From Caballeronia sordidicola (GTDB taxonomy: Bacteria; Pseudomonadota; Gammaproteobacteria; Burkholderiales; Burkholderiaceae): a stretch of 64,000 nt of DNA. A program made the position numbers and the translations under genes. Where the stretch lies: the NCBI RefSeq assembly GCF_002220365.1, contig NZ_MTHB01000110.1:62001-126000 (forward strand), written 5' to 3'. How positions within the stretch are numbered: the first letter of the stretch is position 1; the number at the start of each line of letters is the position of its first letter. Under the pieces are notes generated by a model. The model did not search any database and was not told where the DNA came from. It saw only the letters and a program-made list of their open reading frames with translations. Below, piece after piece: positions 62,293 through 64,000 of the stretch.

Positions 62293-64000
62293 TTACCAGC
62301 TGTATCTGTATCCAACCTGACCAAACACGCCCTGACGATAATCGCCGCCAATATTGCGGGAGTACTTGACGTTGGCGTACATCTCCGACGACTTGCTCAT
62401 GCTCGTGGTGACACCCACGCCGACTTCATACCAGGTCTTCGACAGGCCGCTGTTGAACGACGCGCCATCCACTGCCGTGTTGCCCGGATTCAGGAAGTCG
62501 TGCAGTACGTCGGCAGTGAAGTAGGGCGTGGCTGTCCCCGTCTTCGTGTCATTGGTCAGGTTCGCCTTGAAGATCCGGAAGCCGACCCGTCCGCGCAACG
62601 CGTTGCTCGATGTGCCCGATACCGGCGAGATGCCATCGTCGAAGCTGTTCAGATGCAGGTACTGGTACATCAACTGGGCTTGCGGCTCGATCGCAATCGT
62701 CGTCGATCCGATCAGCAACGGCTTGCCCACTTCGCCGGACAGGCCCGTGCCAACGCCGTTTTGTGAAGCGCCGCCACCGTACACATCGCCGTACTTGTTG
62801 TGATAGTGGGTGAGCTGCGCGACGGCGTCGAAGTAGCTGCCGTCTTGCAAGTACTTGGTCCAGTAGCCGCCAAGCGATTGTGCCTGCGTCTCGACTGAGC
62901 CTGTAGCGGTTGTCAGCGCCGGGTTGAGACTGCGTGCGCTGTCTTCGAACGTTGCCGACGACGAGCCGATGGTCACCGTCACGCCCGCATGCGTGCTGCC
63001 GCCGGCCGGGTTCGTCGAGAGCGTCCAGTCCTTGCCGAACTCCGCGAAGAACGTGCGCTCATCGCCGGAGAAACGGTCGCCCGAGTTGGCGTTCAGGCTC
63101 TGCCCGCCGATACGTCCCCAGACGCCGTTGCCATACGTTCCCTGCGCATTCTCGAGACTCGCGACATCGCCAACACGTTCATGCAGCCGGTTCATGATCG
63201 AGAAACCGTAGTCGAGATTGAGCGACGGCGTCATCGTGTAGCCGACCACGCCAGGGCGATACGCGATGGCCGAAGGCTGGACTGCGGGCGTGGAGGCGGG
63301 CGTGCCCGCGGACACGATCGGCGTCACCGGCGTAACAACCGCGCCAGGGTTGGCAGGCGTGGTTGGTGGCGTCGGCGTAACCGGCGGCGTCACAGGAGGC
63401 GTTACCGGCACGCTCTCAAGCGACGAGCGCAAGTAGAAGTCGTCGGGACGGCCCGAGCCGCCTTGATACAACAGATACTGGTATGCCCCGGCCTGAACCG
63501 GCGCAAGCATATGGAAGGTACTGGCAGCCGCGCTGCCGTTCACCTGGACGAGCTTGATGCCATCGCCTACCGTCAGCGCACCCAGCCCGCTCGGACGCAC
63601 CGTCACGGTCGTGCTGCCGCTCGCGTCGCCGCCAATGACCAGCTGATCGGTGAACTGGTTGGACGGCGCGCCGCCCGCGTTCATCACGGTGTTCACGATC
63701 AACTGCGCGTTGTTGCCGACGTAGTTGCCGCTCACATTCAGCACGTTGCCCGGCGTGCCCGATGCGGCCGCCAGGTTGATCGTGGCGTTATTGGTGAGAT
63801 CGCCCCGGATCGCAAAGGTGCCGGTCGTCGATGCAGAGAAAGCGGGCAAGGCGTTCGCCGCCGCGATCGTGCCCGAGTTCGTCACAGAGCCAAGCACGGT
63901 GCCAAAACCGCCAAGCGTGGCGCCGAAAGCGACGGTCGTCGTGCCCGTGCCGATGCTCGCCAGATTGTGCTGTGCGTCGCCGACTGCAAGGGACCCTTCC
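62293..64000 (-). CDS. Autotransporter outer-membrane beta-barrel protein, 5' part outside window
   Basis: C-terminal 569 or so codons of a type V secretion autotransporter; the frame is open to the right edge, so the signal peptide and most of the passenger are missing. Order: passenger beta-helix end with repeats (TNSGTIAAAN, LTNNATINLA), pertactin-like autochaperone text (ADD GIKLVQVNG, YQYLLYQGGSGRPDDFYLRS), a Pro/Thr-rich linker (PVTPPVTPTPPTTPANPGA), then the 12-strand barrel (MNRLHERVGD, VWGRIGGQSL, YFDAVAQLTHYHN) ending VFGQVGYRYSW. The terminal Trp fits barrel insertion. The passenger function cannot be seen. Confidence 0.92.
   Translation of the reverse strand, partial: EGSLAVGDAQHNLASIGTGTTTVAFGATLGGFGTVLGSVTNSGTIAAANALPAFSASTTGTFAIRGDLTNNATINLAAASGTPGNVLNVSGNYVGNNAQLIVNTVMNAGGAPSNQFTDQLVIGGDASGSTTVTVRPSGLGALTVGDGIKLVQVNGSAAASTFHMLAPVQAGAYQYLLYQGGSGRPDDFYLRSSLESVPVTPPVTPPVTPTPPTTPANPGAVVTPVTPIVSAGTPASTPAVQPSAIAYRPGVVGYTMTPSLNLDYGFSIMNRLHERVGDVASLENAQGTYGNGVWGRIGGQSLNANSGDRFSGDERTFFAEFGKDWTLSTNPAGGSTHAGVTVTIGSSSATFEDSARSLNPALTTATGSVETQAQSLGGYWTKYLQDGSYFDAVAQLTHYHNKYGDVYGGGASQNGVGTGLSGEVGKPLLIGSTTIAIEPQAQLMYQYLHLNSFDDGISPVSGTSSNALRGRVGFRIFKANLTNDTKTGTATPYFTADVLHDFLNPGNTAVDGASFNSGLSKTWYEVGVGVTTSMSKSSEMYANVKYSRNIGGDYRQGVFGQVGYRYSW

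Noticed and set aside
1..64000. CRISPR arrays, tRNA or rRNA genes, transposases, phage genes
   Set aside because: Looked for repeat-spacer patterns, tRNA-like cloverleaf ends and DDE/recombinase-type proteins; none was evident.

Overview
The window looks like a GC-rich beta-proteobacterial accessory replicon, most likely Burkholderiaceae (Paraburkholderia, Caballeronia or Burkholderia). This is inferred from two Burkholderia-type trimeric porins (mature starts like SSMTLYGVID and SVTLYGTLDT), seven LysR-type regulators (many divergent to a small operon), several drug-efflux systems, and the lack of ribosomal, tRNA or core replication genes. No rRNA, tRNA, CRISPR array, intact insertion sequence or prophage was seen. 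The left edge cuts a chemoreceptor and the right edge cuts an autotransporter.

Layout. 0-2.7 kb: end of a chemoreceptor coupled to a LysR gene, then a convergent GNAT gene. 2.9-10.3 kb: a LysR gene divergent to an Fe/2-oxoglutarate enzyme, a DddP-like M24 protein, a quaternary-amine-type ABC importer and a porin. 10.4-19.8 kb: a LysR gene divergent to a polyamine-type ABC importer, two DAO-family flavoproteins, HcnA-like and HcnB-like partner subunits, and a RidA protein. 20-21.4 kb: DoxX and YceH. 21.4-29.6 kb: a complete RND pump (OMF, pump, adaptor) with a response regulator and sensor kinase upstream on the same strand. 29.7-34.5 kb: remnant of a pyridine-nucleotide disulfide oxidoreductase, a secreted GH6 enzyme with a porin, a PACE efflux protein with a divergent LysR gene, and a DUF72 protein. 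34.6-38.0 kb: MFS carrier plus alpha/beta hydrolase with a divergent LysR gene. 38.1-47.0 kb: small membrane-tailed protein, DUF1479 dioxygenase with a divergent AraC regulator, an ArsR/SRPBCC/DUF1801 operon ending in a truncated monooxygenase, an epoxide hydrolase, a LytS/LytTR pair and a fatty-acid-hydroxylase-type membrane enzyme. 47.2-50.1 kb: Tat-exported serine hydrolase and a PadR/HAAS unit. 50.3-56.5 kb: ABM protein plus an EmrAB-type tripartite pump with a divergent LysR gene. 56.5-62.2 kb: mug and glxA-like genes, then a decay zone holding a truncated GlxA, small regulators, a cysteine-less HMA-like protein, MipA/OmpV and a two-component system broken by internal deletions. 62.3-64 kb: autotransporter C-terminus.

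How the genes work together. The first half is dominated by two uptake-plus-oxidation catabolic islands, each with its own importer and LysR regulator. The most novel-looking is 2.9-9.0 kb. There an ABC importer of the betaine/choline type sits with an HxD Fe/2OG enzyme of the HalD/BesD-like group and an M24 protein whose metal ligands are spaced as in the DMSP lyase DddP. Together they suggest import, hydroxylation and cleavage of a quaternary-ammonium or sulfonium compound. The second half is mainly efflux, detoxification and envelope functions. Assignments rest on motifs, gene order and recognised family features only; no database search was run.
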